This document shows positions 8,907 to 17,361 of a DNA stretch of 40,083 nucleotides, piece by piece. A program made the position numbers and the translations under genes. The stretch is from Acidobacteriota bacterium. Lineage in GTDB: Bacteria > Acidobacteriota > Terriglobia > Terriglobales > Acidobacteriaceae. Every line of letters starts with the position of its first letter. Positions within the stretch are counted from its first letter, which is position 1. The DNA is taken from assembly GCA_013288805.1 (NCBI GenBank), contig JABDBE010000023.1, forward strand, positions 1-40,083, given 5' to 3'. The notes under the pieces were generated by a model that was given only the letters and a program-made list of their open reading frames with translations, ran no database searches and was not told where the DNA came from.

Positions 8907-9636
8907 CGACGAACCTCTAATTCGACAGGGCATCCGTAACGGCCTCTCCGCCTGCGAGGGAATCGAGATCACTGGGGAATGTGACTCTGGTTTGCGAGCC
9001 ATCGATACGATTCTTTCCGATCGCCCGGATCTTGTCCTGCTCGATGTGCAGATGCCGGACTGCGCCGGGCTTGATGTAGTGCGCGACGTCGGCCCGCAAC
9101 GTATGCCCGCCGTAATTTTTGTAACCGCCTACGACCAATATGCGGTCAGCGCGTTCGAGCTGAATGCCGTCGATTACCTGCTAAAGCCGTTTGACGACGC
9201 CCGGCTGCGAGCTGCGATCGGGCGAGCGCGCGAACGAATCTCGGCCCAGCGGGAGGCTTCTCTCGCGCGCCAACTGCAGGCGCTCCTCGAAATGAAGGAG
9301 CGCAAATGGCCGGAGCGGCTGGCATTCCGAAATGGCGAGGGTTTTAGTCTAGTGCCGGTGGATACGGTCGACTGGATCGAATCGGCCAACAACTATGTCC
9401 TGCTTCATTGCGGCTCAAAACACCACATTATGGGAGAGACTCTCACCAACTTGGAGAACGCTCTCAGCCCGGACAAATTCTTACGAATTCATCGTTGCCG
9501 GATCGTGAATGTATCGCGAATTGCCGCGGTCCGTCCTTTTCTGAGCGGAACCTATCAGCTTGAGTTGCATAACGGCACTCGATTGAGCAGTGGAAAACAA
9601 TATAGCGATGCAGTTCGGAAACTCATTAAGAAGTAG
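8878..9636 (+). CDS. LytTR-family response regulator
   Basis: Cytoplasmic partner of the preceding kinase. The GTG at 8878 is preferred because GAGGAG lies just upstream and the product (252 residues) then starts directly with the receiver (LRVLIVDDEP). D56 in DLVLLDVQMP is the phosphoacceptor; T and K positions are in IFVTAYDQY and VDYLLKPFDD. Residues about 145-250 are a LytTR DNA-binding domain (VDWIESANNYVLLH, FLRIHRCRIVNVSRI). A longer frame opens at 8809 but would add a basic, unstructured tail. A 9-bp stem (9633-9653) includes the stop codon. Confidence 0.93.
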   Translation: MSNLRVLIVDDEPLIRQGIRNGLSACEGIEITGECDSGLRAIDTILSDRPDLVLLDVQMPDCAGLDVVRDVGPQRMPAVIFVTAYDQYAVSAFELNAVDYLLKPFDDARLRAAIGRARERISAQREASLARQLQALLEMKERKWPERLAFRNGEGFSLVPVDTVDWIESANNYVLLHCGSKHHIMGETLTNLENALSPDKFLRIHRCRIVNVSRIAAVRPFLSGTYQLELHNGTRLSSGKQYSDAVRKLIKK

Positions 9637-9838
9637 CTGGTCAAACCGGCTACGATGGGCCCAGGTCAAAATTTCGTACGTGCCAGATTTCAGGACTTCC
9701 GTGATTCTGCCGCCTGCGGACATACGTATATCGCTCTCAGATCTCTGCCACTTCCGCCATCGCGCGAACGTGTTCCACGCTGATGTCCGTATCGTCAAAC
9801 TATCGCCGCCGTTGCCTCGGGCGTTTTGCCCAGCGCAC

Positions 9839-9958
9839 TCAGGCTGACTTCTTGACCGATTTTGGAAACTCGATCACCCGTCCCCGCTGTTCGGAAGGAA
9901 CCCACTTCACTTTTCTGGGGAAAGGATCTGGAACATAGAACTCGATGATCTTAGCCAT
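9839..9958 (-). CDS. Conserved-looking 39-residue protein (MAKIIEFYVP type)
   Basis: A very short gene starting at the ATG at 9958, with AGGAGA eight bases upstream. The product begins MAKIIEFYVPDPFPRKVKW and ends with VIEFPKSVKKSA. It is basic, without membrane segments or cysteines. I recall similar tiny proteins in acidobacterial genomes, often beside signalling genes, but no function is known to me. It stands alone, with the LytTR gene ending 200 bp away on the other strand. Confidence 0.6.
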   Translation of the reverse strand: MAKIIEFYVPDPFPRKVKWVPSEQRGRVIEFPKSVKKSA

Positions 9959-10396
9959 ACTTATTCTCCTACCAACGGCCTTTGCCGTCGCGACTTGATT
10001 CCAAGAATTCTTCGCAGCTCTCGCATTGAGCAAAGGCAAGCGAAACACCAAAGCGAAACGGACTCGTCAGCTTTGTGGATTCAACAAGCTCTGGACAAGC
10101 TCGAAAGGCGCACCGCTAAGTTAGGGTCAACAGCTGTCGAGAGCTGAACTATTGATCGCCTTTCGACACGAACTTGGACCAGGCCAATCGTTCTCCACTG
10201 AGAGACTGCCGGCGCCATCGCTAAGCGAACATCGGTGCATTGGTATCGGCGCTCTCCTGGCTGCTGAATTCGCTACCAATACACTTGCCGAATTGCTCCG
10301 GATTAAGGCGATGGGGCGGTATCGGTGGAATCCAGCGTGCATACTCGCGCAGCAGATCTCGTTAGGGATTTGCGAAGTAGCAGCGCTGGACCATGC
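9959..10396. other. Intergenic region without a convincing gene
   Basis: Short frames on both strands lack ribosome sites and family resemblance. The left end must hold the promoter of the 39-residue gene. Nothing else is recognisable. Confidence 0.4.
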
Positions 10397-10549
10397 ATGG
10401 ATTTCGGAGATGTGGTTACGGCTATGTTCGGACTACTGGCGTTGCTGGGATTCACGCTGTTAGTGATTTTCGGCATCACATTCAGCGAAGGCAAACCCAC
10501 GCATCCGATCTACAGAAACGAGAAGACTCTGCCGACGAAGGAAAAATGA
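10397..10549 (+). CDS. Possible 50-residue single-span membrane protein
   Basis: The frame from the ATG at 10397 gives one clear membrane segment (residues 7-27, VTAMFGLLALLGFTLLVIF) followed by a short polar tail ending in lysines. The topology and length suit a small membrane protein. No good ribosome site is visible, and the frame extends upstream to 10325 without looking protein-like. Function unknown. Confidence 0.35.
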   Translation: MDFGDVVTAMFGLLALLGFTLLVIFGITFSEGKPTHPIYRNEKTLPTKEK

Positions 10550-10661
10550 GAACTCCGCGAGTTGGAATGACCAGATGTCATCCCATAAAACCGATAAATA
10601 CGCGATGGATACAATCGAACAAATAAGTCAGAGTCCCTTTCAGCCGCTTGATGTTCGCCGT

Positions 10662-10982
10662 CTATACCACCGCATACTGCTCGCGAATGTCAGTGAGATG
10701 GGCGCCGCGCATCAGCTGCTCAGGCGCCAATTGAACATAGGCGCTTCGCAACCGTGCACGAAATCGCCTTTCGTCCGCTTCTACTAGCGCGGCGGATTGC
10801 TCAATGTTGTACCCGAAGACGTGATGCAAGACGAAAGCGACACGAGCATCAGAGTCGAGCGAAAGAATCGGGTTGCCGTTCACGTGCGCCAGATCAAGCG
10901 TGAGCAAGTACGCCGAATAAGTAAGTTGATCGAGTTCGGCTTCGACGCTCGTTTGTGAGTCCAGATCCGATTGTTGGATCAT
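10662..10982 (-). CDS. Small protein resembling sigma-70 region 4
   Basis: A 106-residue protein with a good ribosome site (GGAGGA) ahead of the ATG at 10982. The central part, DARVAFVLHHVFGYNIEQSA followed by AALVEADERRFRARLRSAY, has the helix-turn-helix pattern of ECF sigma region 4 (compare 'R.af.L....g.s..EiA..l......v...l.rAr..L'). No region 2 is present, so it cannot act as a complete sigma factor. It may be a remnant or a regulator that borrows the fold. The weak match makes the family call tentative; that it is a gene is more secure. Confidence 0.6.
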   Translation of the reverse strand: MIQQSDLDSQTSVEAELDQLTYSAYLLTLDLAHVNGNPILSLDSDARVAFVLHHVFGYNIEQSAALVEADERRFRARLRSAYVQLAPEQLMRGAHLTDIREQYAVV

Positions 10983-11238
10983 GGTGATTCATCCTCCTTC
11001 TCCAACTTCGGTATCAGCACATGCTTTGCCAAGGTCAATCCGAACTGCGCGCTCAACCTCCTTTCAGCAAATAGCTGCCCTGTCGGTTTGCGAGGTGAGC
11101 TTCTTTTTGGCACTGAGCATCGTATACGGATTTCTTGTACTCGGGAAAACGGAGCACGGTGTGTCGTAGGCAATAGCCCGATCGATCCCCCTCCCCTTAT
11201 GACCCGTCATAACTGTGCCGACGAAAATCAGGACCCGG

Positions 11239-11640
11239 TCAAGGGGTGCTGAAATGGCTAAGGCCGCTGGTCAGGCCGTCACGCTCGCCGCTGGCCTCTA
11301 TGGAATCAACCCTATAATAGTAGGTCGTCCGCGTTTTAAGGTTATCAAGGCGCACGCGGAAGACTGCCGACGCATGATCCGGGTCTAGTCTGATCGGAGA
11401 TTGAGCCGTCTCGAGCAACTTACCTGGACTTGTGCCGTAGTGCACGATTCCATAATGGACAGGGTCGCCGCCAGGATTGTTCGTCGTCCATCGGATAATC
11501 GTCAAATTCTGCCTCGCCAACTCGATCTTGGGACCCTGGATGATCCGTACGTGCGGGGCTTTCTTGGTCCTTGGGCTTTCCTGCGCAAGAAGGCTTCCGC
11601 TCAATACTGAGATTGCCAAGAGAAGAATCACTCTATTCAT
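11239..11640 (-). CDS. Small secreted protein with fibronectin/Ig-like domain
   Basis: A 133-residue protein with a signal peptide (MNRVILLLAISVLSGSLLAQ). The rest reads as one fibronectin type III or purple-acid-phosphatase N-terminal type domain: ARQNLTIIRWTTNNPGGDPV, HYGTSPGKL, FRVRLDNLKTRTTYYYRV. No catalytic domain follows. It could be a small periplasmic or surface binding module. An AGGTG ribosome site precedes the ATG. It lies alone between the region-4-like gene and the cytochrome gene, all on the minus strand. Confidence 0.75.
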   Translation of the reverse strand: MNRVILLLAISVLSGSLLAQESPRTKKAPHVRIIQGPKIELARQNLTIIRWTTNNPGGDPVHYGIVHYGTSPGKLLETAQSPIRLDPDHASAVFRVRLDNLKTRTTYYYRVDSIEASGERDGLTSGLSHFSTP

Positions 11641-11720
11641 TTTCGCACCTCACGAAATTCTTTAATGAAAGCTGGTGAGCGTTATGAACATGGAGTTTCA
11701 TTTCGTTTGCAAATAAGACG

Positions 11721-11769
11721 CTCCGGCTCGTCCGTATCGGCAGGTTCGCCGAAGGCGGACAAGCCGGAG
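11721..11769 (-). terminator. Strong hairpin 6 bp after the cytochrome gene
   Basis: Arms CTCCGGCTCGTCCG (11721-11734) and CGGACAAGCCGGAG (11756-11769) pair at 13 of 14 positions, and the loop holds a further TCGGC/GCCGA stem. On the minus strand it follows the stop codon directly. The bases after it (GCGTCTTATTTG) are only modestly T-rich, so it may be a terminator or an mRNA-stabilising hairpin. Confidence 0.6.
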
Positions 11770-11774
11770 AGAGT

Positions 11775-13571
11775 TTACTCAGACAAAGGTGGCCGAATCG
11801 GCGGGTTCGGGACAGGCGCAACGCCGCAGATGGCTGATGCGCAGGGGGGTAGAGGCGGAGTCGGGATTAGGAACTCGTTGCCTTGGGTTGCCGCCGAACC
11901 GCCCTTCATGCAGGCACCGGTGAACGTGTCCCGGTTGCGATAAGGCCTGGTAAAACCGTCCGACAGTGTTTCCAGAAACTTGACGATCTGGTTCTCCTCT
12001 TCATCCGTTAAGCCAAGATTGCCGGTGGTCATGTCGACATTGTTCGGTACCTCGGGCACCGGCCAGCAGTCCACCTTTTCGGTCGTTCCCGCCGGGCAAT
12101 GTCCGGAGAGGACCGGGTAGGCGTACTTGTCGCGCGTATTGTAGAAATGGACCAACTGCTTCAGGCTTTTCATATAGCCGTTGTGAAAAAATTCCTTCTG
12201 AAAGTAGGGCCCGGGGGCTTCAGTGGTTGAACATTGTGTCGGCGCCAACGCTGCATTGCGCGCTGTAGCCACTTGCATTTGGCCGTCGACAGTTGGTGCA
12301 AGTTTTCTCCAGCTCGCATTCGGGTTTGGAGCGGAGCCGAAACCGCTTCTGAGGAAGCCGCCTAATCCCAAATCTACGTAGCCGAAGCCATATGGATTCG
12401 GAGTGAACCCGTAGGGATCTGGCTTGTCTTGGTAATAGAAGGCATCTCGTGGATTCAGAGGCACTCCCTCATTGGCCGAGCCGAAACAGGTGAATAGCGG
12501 GTTCACCTGAGCAGTATTGCTGGTGTCGATCTGACCTTGTGTCAGATTGGTTCCTCTTCCGTCGACGTGGCATGAATTGCAATTACCCTTGCCATTGAAC
12601 AGTTTGAAACCCGCCAACTCATCTGCCGTCATCGTGTACTTACCAACCAGGAATGCGTCGAACTTCGACGAGAAAGCGCTGACCTGCACGGACTGTTGAT
12701 ATGACGCAATGGACTGTCCCCAGTGGTCGTAAGCCGTGTTTGCGAGGGTGCGGTCACTTGGACTTAGCGGAACTGGTGTAGTGTTCCCCTTAAATACCGC
12801 GGCCCCTCCCGGTGTTGCGCAAATCTGTTCGGTCTCGGATGGAAAGTTAATATCCAAGGAGCCCTTACCCCAGATCTCCTCAAATAGAGGTCGGTAGACA
12901 GCATGCGCAAGCCGAAAGGCGACGCAGGCAGTGTCGGGGAATCCCATTTCTTGAGTGTCGACTGGCGGCCCCTGCGCTTGTTGGGCGTCAGGACTCCTTA
13001 GCAAATACCCGGTTGAACGAGAATCCCAGAAATTTCCACCGAAGAACAGATTGTCCTCTTGATTGTATTGAAGTACAGGGAAGAAGGGTGAATACGTGTG
13101 TCGTTGCGCTGTGCGCTTGCCCGCGCGAAAGTGAACTGTTCCAGGATAAGCAATCATTGTCAGGTTAACGGACGGGATTGGTCCGCTAAACCCAGCGTAA
13201 GGCATGTGACAAGACGCGCAGGCCTGATTCTTGTCGGGCGAGATATGCTTGTCGAACATCATGAGTTCGCCAAGCGTTTCTGTTGCTTCGGTTCCGGTAT
13301 TCTTCAAGACAGGCGGCTGGCCTGTGAGAATCGGGGGCTTCAAGTTATGCCATCGTGTGATCGCCCGGCTCTCGACAAGATCCACCTCTCGTAACACCCG
13401 GGCTATCTCCGAATTCAAGTCGGGTGGGAGGATGCCTTTCGGATAGGGGTTGTAGACCGGCTTAGGTGATTCATTGGTCTGCGCTGAAACCTGCGGCGAA
13501 TAGATTGAGGCCCACAAAGCGAATCCGCAAACGCTACCTAGGGCCACCGCTACTAACGTCCTGCATTTCAT
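11775..13571 (-). CDS. Di-haem cytochrome c peroxidase-like protein
   Basis: A 598-residue exported protein. The ATG at 13571 is chosen because AAGGAGT precedes it and the product then starts with a signal peptide ending near QVSAQ (residue 31). Two CxxCH haem sites are present, CASCH (118-122) and CNSCH (331-335). The first sits in a bacterial cytochrome c peroxidase/MauG context (LGELMMFDKHISPDKNQACA), and TLANTAYDHWGQSIASYQQS is typical of the region between the haems. The C-terminus (GLTDEEENQIVKFLETLSDG) also fits the family. The protein is longer than classic peroxidases (about 330 residues), with inserts, as in acidobacterial and planctomycete paralogues. Peroxide reduction or a MauG-like oxidation in the periplasm is inferred. 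Confidence 0.9.
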   Translation of the reverse strand: MKCRTLVAVALGSVCGFALWASIYSPQVSAQTNESPKPVYNPYPKGILPPDLNSEIARVLREVDLVESRAITRWHNLKPPILTGQPPVLKNTGTEATETLGELMMFDKHISPDKNQACASCHMPYAGFSGPIPSVNLTMIAYPGTVHFRAGKRTAQRHTYSPFFPVLQYNQEDNLFFGGNFWDSRSTGYLLRSPDAQQAQGPPVDTQEMGFPDTACVAFRLAHAVYRPLFEEIWGKGSLDINFPSETEQICATPGGAAVFKGNTTPVPLSPSDRTLANTAYDHWGQSIASYQQSVQVSAFSSKFDAFLVGKYTMTADELAGFKLFNGKGNCNSCHVDGRGTNLTQGQIDTSNTAQVNPLFTCFGSANEGVPLNPRDAFYYQDKPDPYGFTPNPYGFGYVDLGLGGFLRSGFGSAPNPNASWRKLAPTVDGQMQVATARNAALAPTQCSTTEAPGPYFQKEFFHNGYMKSLKQLVHFYNTRDKYAYPVLSGHCPAGTTEKVDCWPVPEVPNNVDMTTGNLGLTDEEENQIVKFLETLSDGFTRPYRNRDTFTGACMKGGSAATQGNEFLIPTPPLPPCASAICGVAPVPNPPIRPPLSE

Positions 13572-13970
13572 GACCTGACTCCTTGCGCTGAGTTTTCGTT
13601 CGGAAACACTTGGGCAGGACCTATGCACGCGGTTTTCCATTTGGAACTCGCCGACAAAAGCAAGGGGGCATCGAGGCTGGACAGAATACTTTGAAGTCAA
13701 CGCGGAAATGGAGCTGTTGGATGAAGCTGATTTTTATGTTGAGGTACCTTGATTCTCCCATCCTATGGACACGGGAGGGGCGTCAGCATTTACCTACGGC
13801 AACAACCAAGTAAAGTCGGGTAGCAGCGTCATAACTCGACTCTTTCGAAGCAGGGTTTCGCTATCAACGCAGGTTCTAGCTTTGCCATCCTGATCAGTTT
13901 CGAGGAATGAGCATGTCAGGTAGCTGCTCCTAGACCGCATGGAAATTGATTCCAGATCGCACATCAGCTG

Positions 13971-14026
13971 TTAATAGGTCGACTTCTGTCAACGAATGTT
14001 AATAGCTTGACTTCTGTCAACGAACG
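13971..14026. repeat. Two tandem 28-bp units
   Basis: Units at 13971-13998 and 13999-14026 match at 25 of 28 positions; both contain GACTTCTGTCAACGAA. They are AT-rich, lie in intergenic DNA and could be paired binding sites or a chance duplication. Confidence 0.7.
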
Positions 14027-14184
14027 TCGACGAGAGGACGAATCCACCGCCAAATCATAAATATTTACCGGATTAAATGTTCGGTTTGGGAGCAAACTGA
14101 ACGGGGGAAAGATGAGGACGGGAGAAGCTCAATGTTTAATCTTCGGCTCAAGAAAGTGAGCCAGGGATTTGCGGTTAGAAGCTC

Positions 14185-14392
14185 AAGTGTTGAGCGTAAT
14201 TGCAGCAACTGCTCAGGAACATTATCCTCATCATCAATTGGCGTCGAGCGCGATCAAGGATATGCCGAGGAACTGGCCTGGCGTTCAACTCGCAAAGTAG
14301 GGATTAAGAAACTTGTGGACCCGTACCGGCGCGGGTTTCCTTGGCGGACGCCTTACCTTACGCAGAAAAACCGATGCGTACCAATGATGTCT
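14185..14392 (+). repeat. Copy A of a roughly 210-bp dispersed direct repeat
   Basis: Starts AAGTGTTGAGCGTAATTGCA and ends at an ATGATGTC sequence. By eye it matches 16341-16558 at about 85%, with a few short gaps. In copy B the end is the start codon of the FixJ-type gene; here the similarity stops at that codon and no response regulator follows. It looks like a leader that lost its gene. Confidence 0.8.
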
Positions 14393-14442
14393 GTTTCGTT
14401 CCGCTCTTGGCGGAAATCGCTTGACAGACCAAATAGTGTGCC

Positions 14443-15879
14443 TTACCTCGAGCTCGGTGCTTGCGCTAGTGCGGTTTCTGCCGGTAATGTGAAATGAAAC
14501 GTTGCACCGGGTCCTCCGTTGCCTGTGGCCCACAATCGGCCGCCGTGCGATTCAATGATTGACCGGCTGATCGGCAAGCCCATGCCAGTCCCGTTTCCCT
14601 TCGTTGTAAAGAACGCGTCAAAGACGTGTTCGGCCTGGTCCGGCGGCAATCCCAAGCCGGTATCGCGGACCGAGATCAGCAGTTGACGATCGCAAACTTC
14701 CGACTTGATCGTCAACTCACCGCGGCGGTCCGATTCCTTCATCGCATCGAAGCCGTTCAGCATCAGATTCATGAAAACCTGCTGTAATTGCACACGGTCT
14801 GCCAACACCCTAGGCACATTTTCAGCAAGCTCGGTGCGAATGGAAATCGAGTACCGGATCGCCTCGCTACGCAGTAAGACAATCATTTCTCTGACGAGTT
14901 CATTTACGTCCAGCAACTCCCGCCGCAGAACGCCCTTCTTGAAGAACGAGCTGATCTCGCTGATGACGTCGCCCGCGCGGGTTACGGCCTGAACGACTCT
15001 TGTTGCAGCTTCGCTTGCCTCTAGCAAATCGGGGACATCGCGCTGAAGGCACTGCAAGCAGGTTCCGGCGTTTATACTTGCGGCGGAAATCGGCTGCTTG
15101 ATTTCGTGCGCGATCGAGGCCGCGAGCTCGCCCATTGTAGTCACCCGATTGATATGCGCCAGTTCGACTTGCGCTTGGCTCAGTCGTTGATTGGCGGCCT
15201 CAAGCTCTTTGGTGCGCTGAAGCACGCGCGATTCGAGCTCGTCATTCATTTTCTTGATTTCTGTTTTGGCCTGCTTCAGTTCAGGAGTCTCAATCAGTTC
15301 CCAGTCGCCACGGCGCCTCGCTGTGGCAAACTGATGGGTAGCCACTACATCCAAGAGCTCATTCGCTCCGCATGAATTCAGCGAATAGGTGCACAACAAA
15401 ATCGTCGACCGTCCGGCAACGCTGTCATTGACCAGCTGTTCGTATTCCGAAAAAGCCTTCCAGTCCTTCTTCTGCAACCACGCCGTATTTCCTGTGCCCC
15501 TAAGCCCCGCATACCCCCGGTCCAACGCTCGATCGAGTTTCTCATTCCACGAAGTCATGACTCGGTTTGAATCGAAGGTGCCACCCTTCAGGTACCAGTC
15601 TTGGCCATCGAATACTTCGATGCTTCGCTTCGACAGATAATGATCAAATTGAGGCACCGCTTCCCGCAATCCATCCCAGGCTTCCCGCGGTGACAGGGGA
15701 TCGGAGACAACCCACACGCAGAACTCATTGTCTTCCAGTCCGGCTTTGAAATACGACAACAGCATGTCGAGCAGGTCTTTTCTGCTCTCGTAAAAGTTGC
15801 AAAAATGCGTTCCCCAGGGCCGATCTCCCACTACGCTAATACCTGATCTTCTGATCTCAGTGGCTGATGTCATTGACAT
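14443..15879 (-). CDS. MEDS-domain sensor histidine kinase
   Basis: A 478-residue soluble kinase. Residues 15-190 form a MEDS (DcmR-type sensory) domain: DRPWGTHFCNFYESRKDLLD, then LKAGLEDNEFCVWVVSDP-like text. Residues 200-245 are a coiled coil (LESRVLQRTKELEAANQRL). The HisKA box is ELAASIAHEIKQPISAA, with H258 phosphorylated, of the FixL/DctB type. ATP-binding motifs are NLMLNGFDAM, DTGLGLPP and GTGMGLPISRSI. No membrane span is seen, so it senses a cytoplasmic signal. The start at 15879 overlaps a small upstream ORF. The divergent FixJ-type regulator is the likely partner. A frame open to 15930 exists without a better ribosome site. Confidence 0.9.
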   Translation of the reverse strand: MSMTSATEIRRSGISVVGDRPWGTHFCNFYESRKDLLDMLLSYFKAGLEDNEFCVWVVSDPLSPREAWDGLREAVPQFDHYLSKRSIEVFDGQDWYLKGGTFDSNRVMTSWNEKLDRALDRGYAGLRGTGNTAWLQKKDWKAFSEYEQLVNDSVAGRSTILLCTYSLNSCGANELLDVVATHQFATARRRGDWELIETPELKQAKTEIKKMNDELESRVLQRTKELEAANQRLSQAQVELAHINRVTTMGELAASIAHEIKQPISAASINAGTCLQCLQRDVPDLLEASEAATRVVQAVTRAGDVISEISSFFKKGVLRRELLDVNELVREMIVLLRSEAIRYSISIRTELAENVPRVLADRVQLQQVFMNLMLNGFDAMKESDRRGELTIKSEVCDRQLLISVRDTGLGLPPDQAEHVFDAFFTTKGNGTGMGLPISRSIIESHGGRLWATGNGGPGATFHFTLPAETALAQAPSSR

Positions 15880-15997
15880 TGTCCCCCCACATTTGAAGAG
15901 TGCACTCCTCGGGCCGAAACCAATCTCCAATAGGCGCCCGGATGTATAAGCTCTTCAAGCAAACCACAGGCAGGACAGTCAGAGTTCTGCGTGCCAT
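15857..15997 (-). CDS. Small 46-residue ORF coupled to the MEDS kinase
   Basis: The ATG at 15997 has an excellent ribosome site (AAAGGAGATGCC). The product starts MARRTLTVLPVVCLKSLYIR and ends with GDNVNDISH, overlapping the kinase start by 23 bases. This fits translational coupling. No family is recognised. It could be a leader peptide for kinase translation. Confidence 0.45.
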   Translation of the reverse strand: MARRTLTVLPVVCLKSLYIRAPIGDWFRPEECTLQMWGDNVNDISH

Positions 15998-16340
15998 GGC
16001 ATCTCCTTTCTTGATAGCGCAGTGATGGAATTGATCCAGCCGGGAAAGGGTGGTCAGGGCACTACGGAATAGGTGCCCGAAATCTGAATCACCCGAAACT
16101 TTCACGAGGTGACCCTAGCTCTTCGGTCGGCTAGCGCACGCCAAGTTATGAGCACTTAAAGCTAATCTCAGCATGTGCCTAATGTCAATACGGCGTTTAC
16201 CTGATTTACTTACGCGGTATTACTATCAGGATTAATGGGTCGGAACGACTAAAACGCCCACCTAAGACATCGTTAAGCCGCTCTCAGCGAAGGCTGCTTG
16301 TCGAATGTAAACGACAACAAGAACATCGTCTTGGAACCTT
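15998..16340. other. Divergent control region between the kinase and the FixJ-type regulator
   Basis: AT-rich sequence between the kinase unit (minus) and copy B of the repeat leading into the regulator (plus). Both promoters must lie here, but I cannot place boxes with confidence. Confidence 0.4.
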
Positions 16341-16558
16341 AAGTGTTGAGCGTAATTGCAGCAACTGCCCAAGAACATTATCATCATCATCAATGGCATC
16401 GAACGCGATCAAAGATATGTTGAGGCAGTTGGCCTAGCGCGTTCAACTCGCAAAGTGGGGATTAAGAAACCTGTGGACGCGATCAGCGGTACCGGCGCGG
16501 GTCTCCTCGGCGGTCGCCTTACCTTACGCAGAAAAACCGAGGCGTATCAATGATGTCC
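16341..16558 (+). repeat. Copy B of the dispersed direct repeat, leading into the FixJ-type gene
   Basis: Counterpart of 14185-14392 in the same orientation. It ends within the first codons of the regulator gene, so it contains the whole leader and start codon. Two early differences between the copies would be silent in one frame, but indels and stops break every frame, so a present-day protein is unlikely. Confidence 0.8.
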
Positions 16559-17179
16559 GCCGGCGTACCCACCGTTTTTGTCGTTGATGACGACGACTTG
16601 GTGCGCAAAGCCATTCAAGGCTTGCTGAAGTCGGTTGGCTTGCGTTCTGAAACATTCGGAACACCTCAGGAGTTTTTAGACACCAAACAGCCGGACGGCC
16701 CAAGCTGCCTTGTTCTGGACGTGAGACTTCCCGGGGTCAGCGGTCTGGATTTTCAGCGCCAACTGACCGAGGCGGGTATCCGCATCCCCATTATCTTCAT
16801 CACGGGTCATGGAGACATTCCGATGACGGTGAAGGCAATGAAGTCCGGCGCGGTGGAGTTTCTCACCAAACCTTTTCGCAACCAGGACCTGCTGGATGCG
16901 ATCCACCAGGCGCTGGATCGTGACCGAGTGGCACGCCACCAGGAGAGTGAGATCGGCGAACTGAGGAAGCGCTACGAATCGCTGACCGCACGCGAGCGCG
17001 AAGTCATGACCTTAGTGGTTTCAGGCAGACTGAATAAGCAAGTAGCGTATGAGTTGGGGACGAGCATAATCACTGTGAAGGTCCATCGCGGACACGTTAT
17101 GCGCAAGATGCAGGCTGAATCATTGGCGGAATTGATCGTGATGGCGGCGAAGCTTCAGCATGCACCCCGTCAGAGATGA
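16550..17179 (+). CDS. FixJ-type response regulator (receiver plus LuxR helix-turn-helix)
   Basis: A 209-residue transcription regulator. The receiver occupies residues 8-125, with acidic pocket VVDDDD, phosphoacceptor D57 ([10 protein letters not shown]), T in FITGHGD and K in FLTKPF. A linker helix leads to a LuxR-type DNA-binding domain ([35 protein letters not shown], residues 143-195). Both domains are typical of the FixJ family, which pairs with FixL-type kinases such as the divergent MEDS kinase. The start codon lies at the end of the duplicated leader. A second ATG (16553) follows immediately. Confidence 0.93.
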   Translation: MMSAGVPTVFVVDDDDLVRKAIQGLLKSVGLRSETFGTPQEFLDTKQPDGPSCLVLDVRLPGVSGLDFQRQLTEAGIRIPIIFITGHGDIPMTVKAMKSGAVEFLTKPFRNQDLLDAIHQALDRDRVARHQESEIGELRKRYESLTAREREVMTLVVSGRLNKQVAYELGTSIITVKVHRGHVMRKMQAESLAELIVMAAKLQHAPRQR

Positions 17180-17311
17180 GCTGAGCGGAAAAAAAATGGT
17201 GGCCAGCTTATGGGCTGCGGACAACTCTCCACGCGGCGCAATCTTCTACCAAATGCTGCCCTGCTCACGTCCAAACACACTGGTAATGCAGGCGGGGGGT
17301 ATTAGCGTCCT

Positions 17312-17325
17312 TATACCCAGGTATA
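17312..17325. promoter_or_regulatory. Palindrome TATACC-CA-GGTATA upstream of the stand-alone receiver
   Basis: A perfect 14-bp palindrome 36 bp before the receiver start. Its position suits an operator or part of a promoter. It could be the target of the preceding FixJ-type regulator; this is inference only. Confidence 0.35.
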
Positions 17326-17361
17326 GTTGCGCGCGTACTGGCGCGGCGCTATCTTCCGAAC

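Larger units (their letters stand above)
13572..14442. other. Long gene-poor region with tandem repeat and first copy of the duplicated leader
   Basis: No convincing gene. A short frame at 14132-14497 runs through the repeat and overlaps the kinase gene; I do not accept it. The region holds two 28-bp tandem units (13971-14026) and the first copy of a duplicated sequence (14185-14392), both listed separately. Confidence 0.5.

Noticed and set aside
14132..14497. 121-codon frame running through copy A of the repeat
   Set aside because: The frame is not kept in copy B because of indels and stops, it lacks a clear family, and it overlaps the kinase gene.
16341..16361. Sigma-54 (-24/-12) promoter in the duplicated leader
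   Set aside because: TTGAGCGTAATTGCA has TTGCA but lacks the GG at -24 at the right distance.
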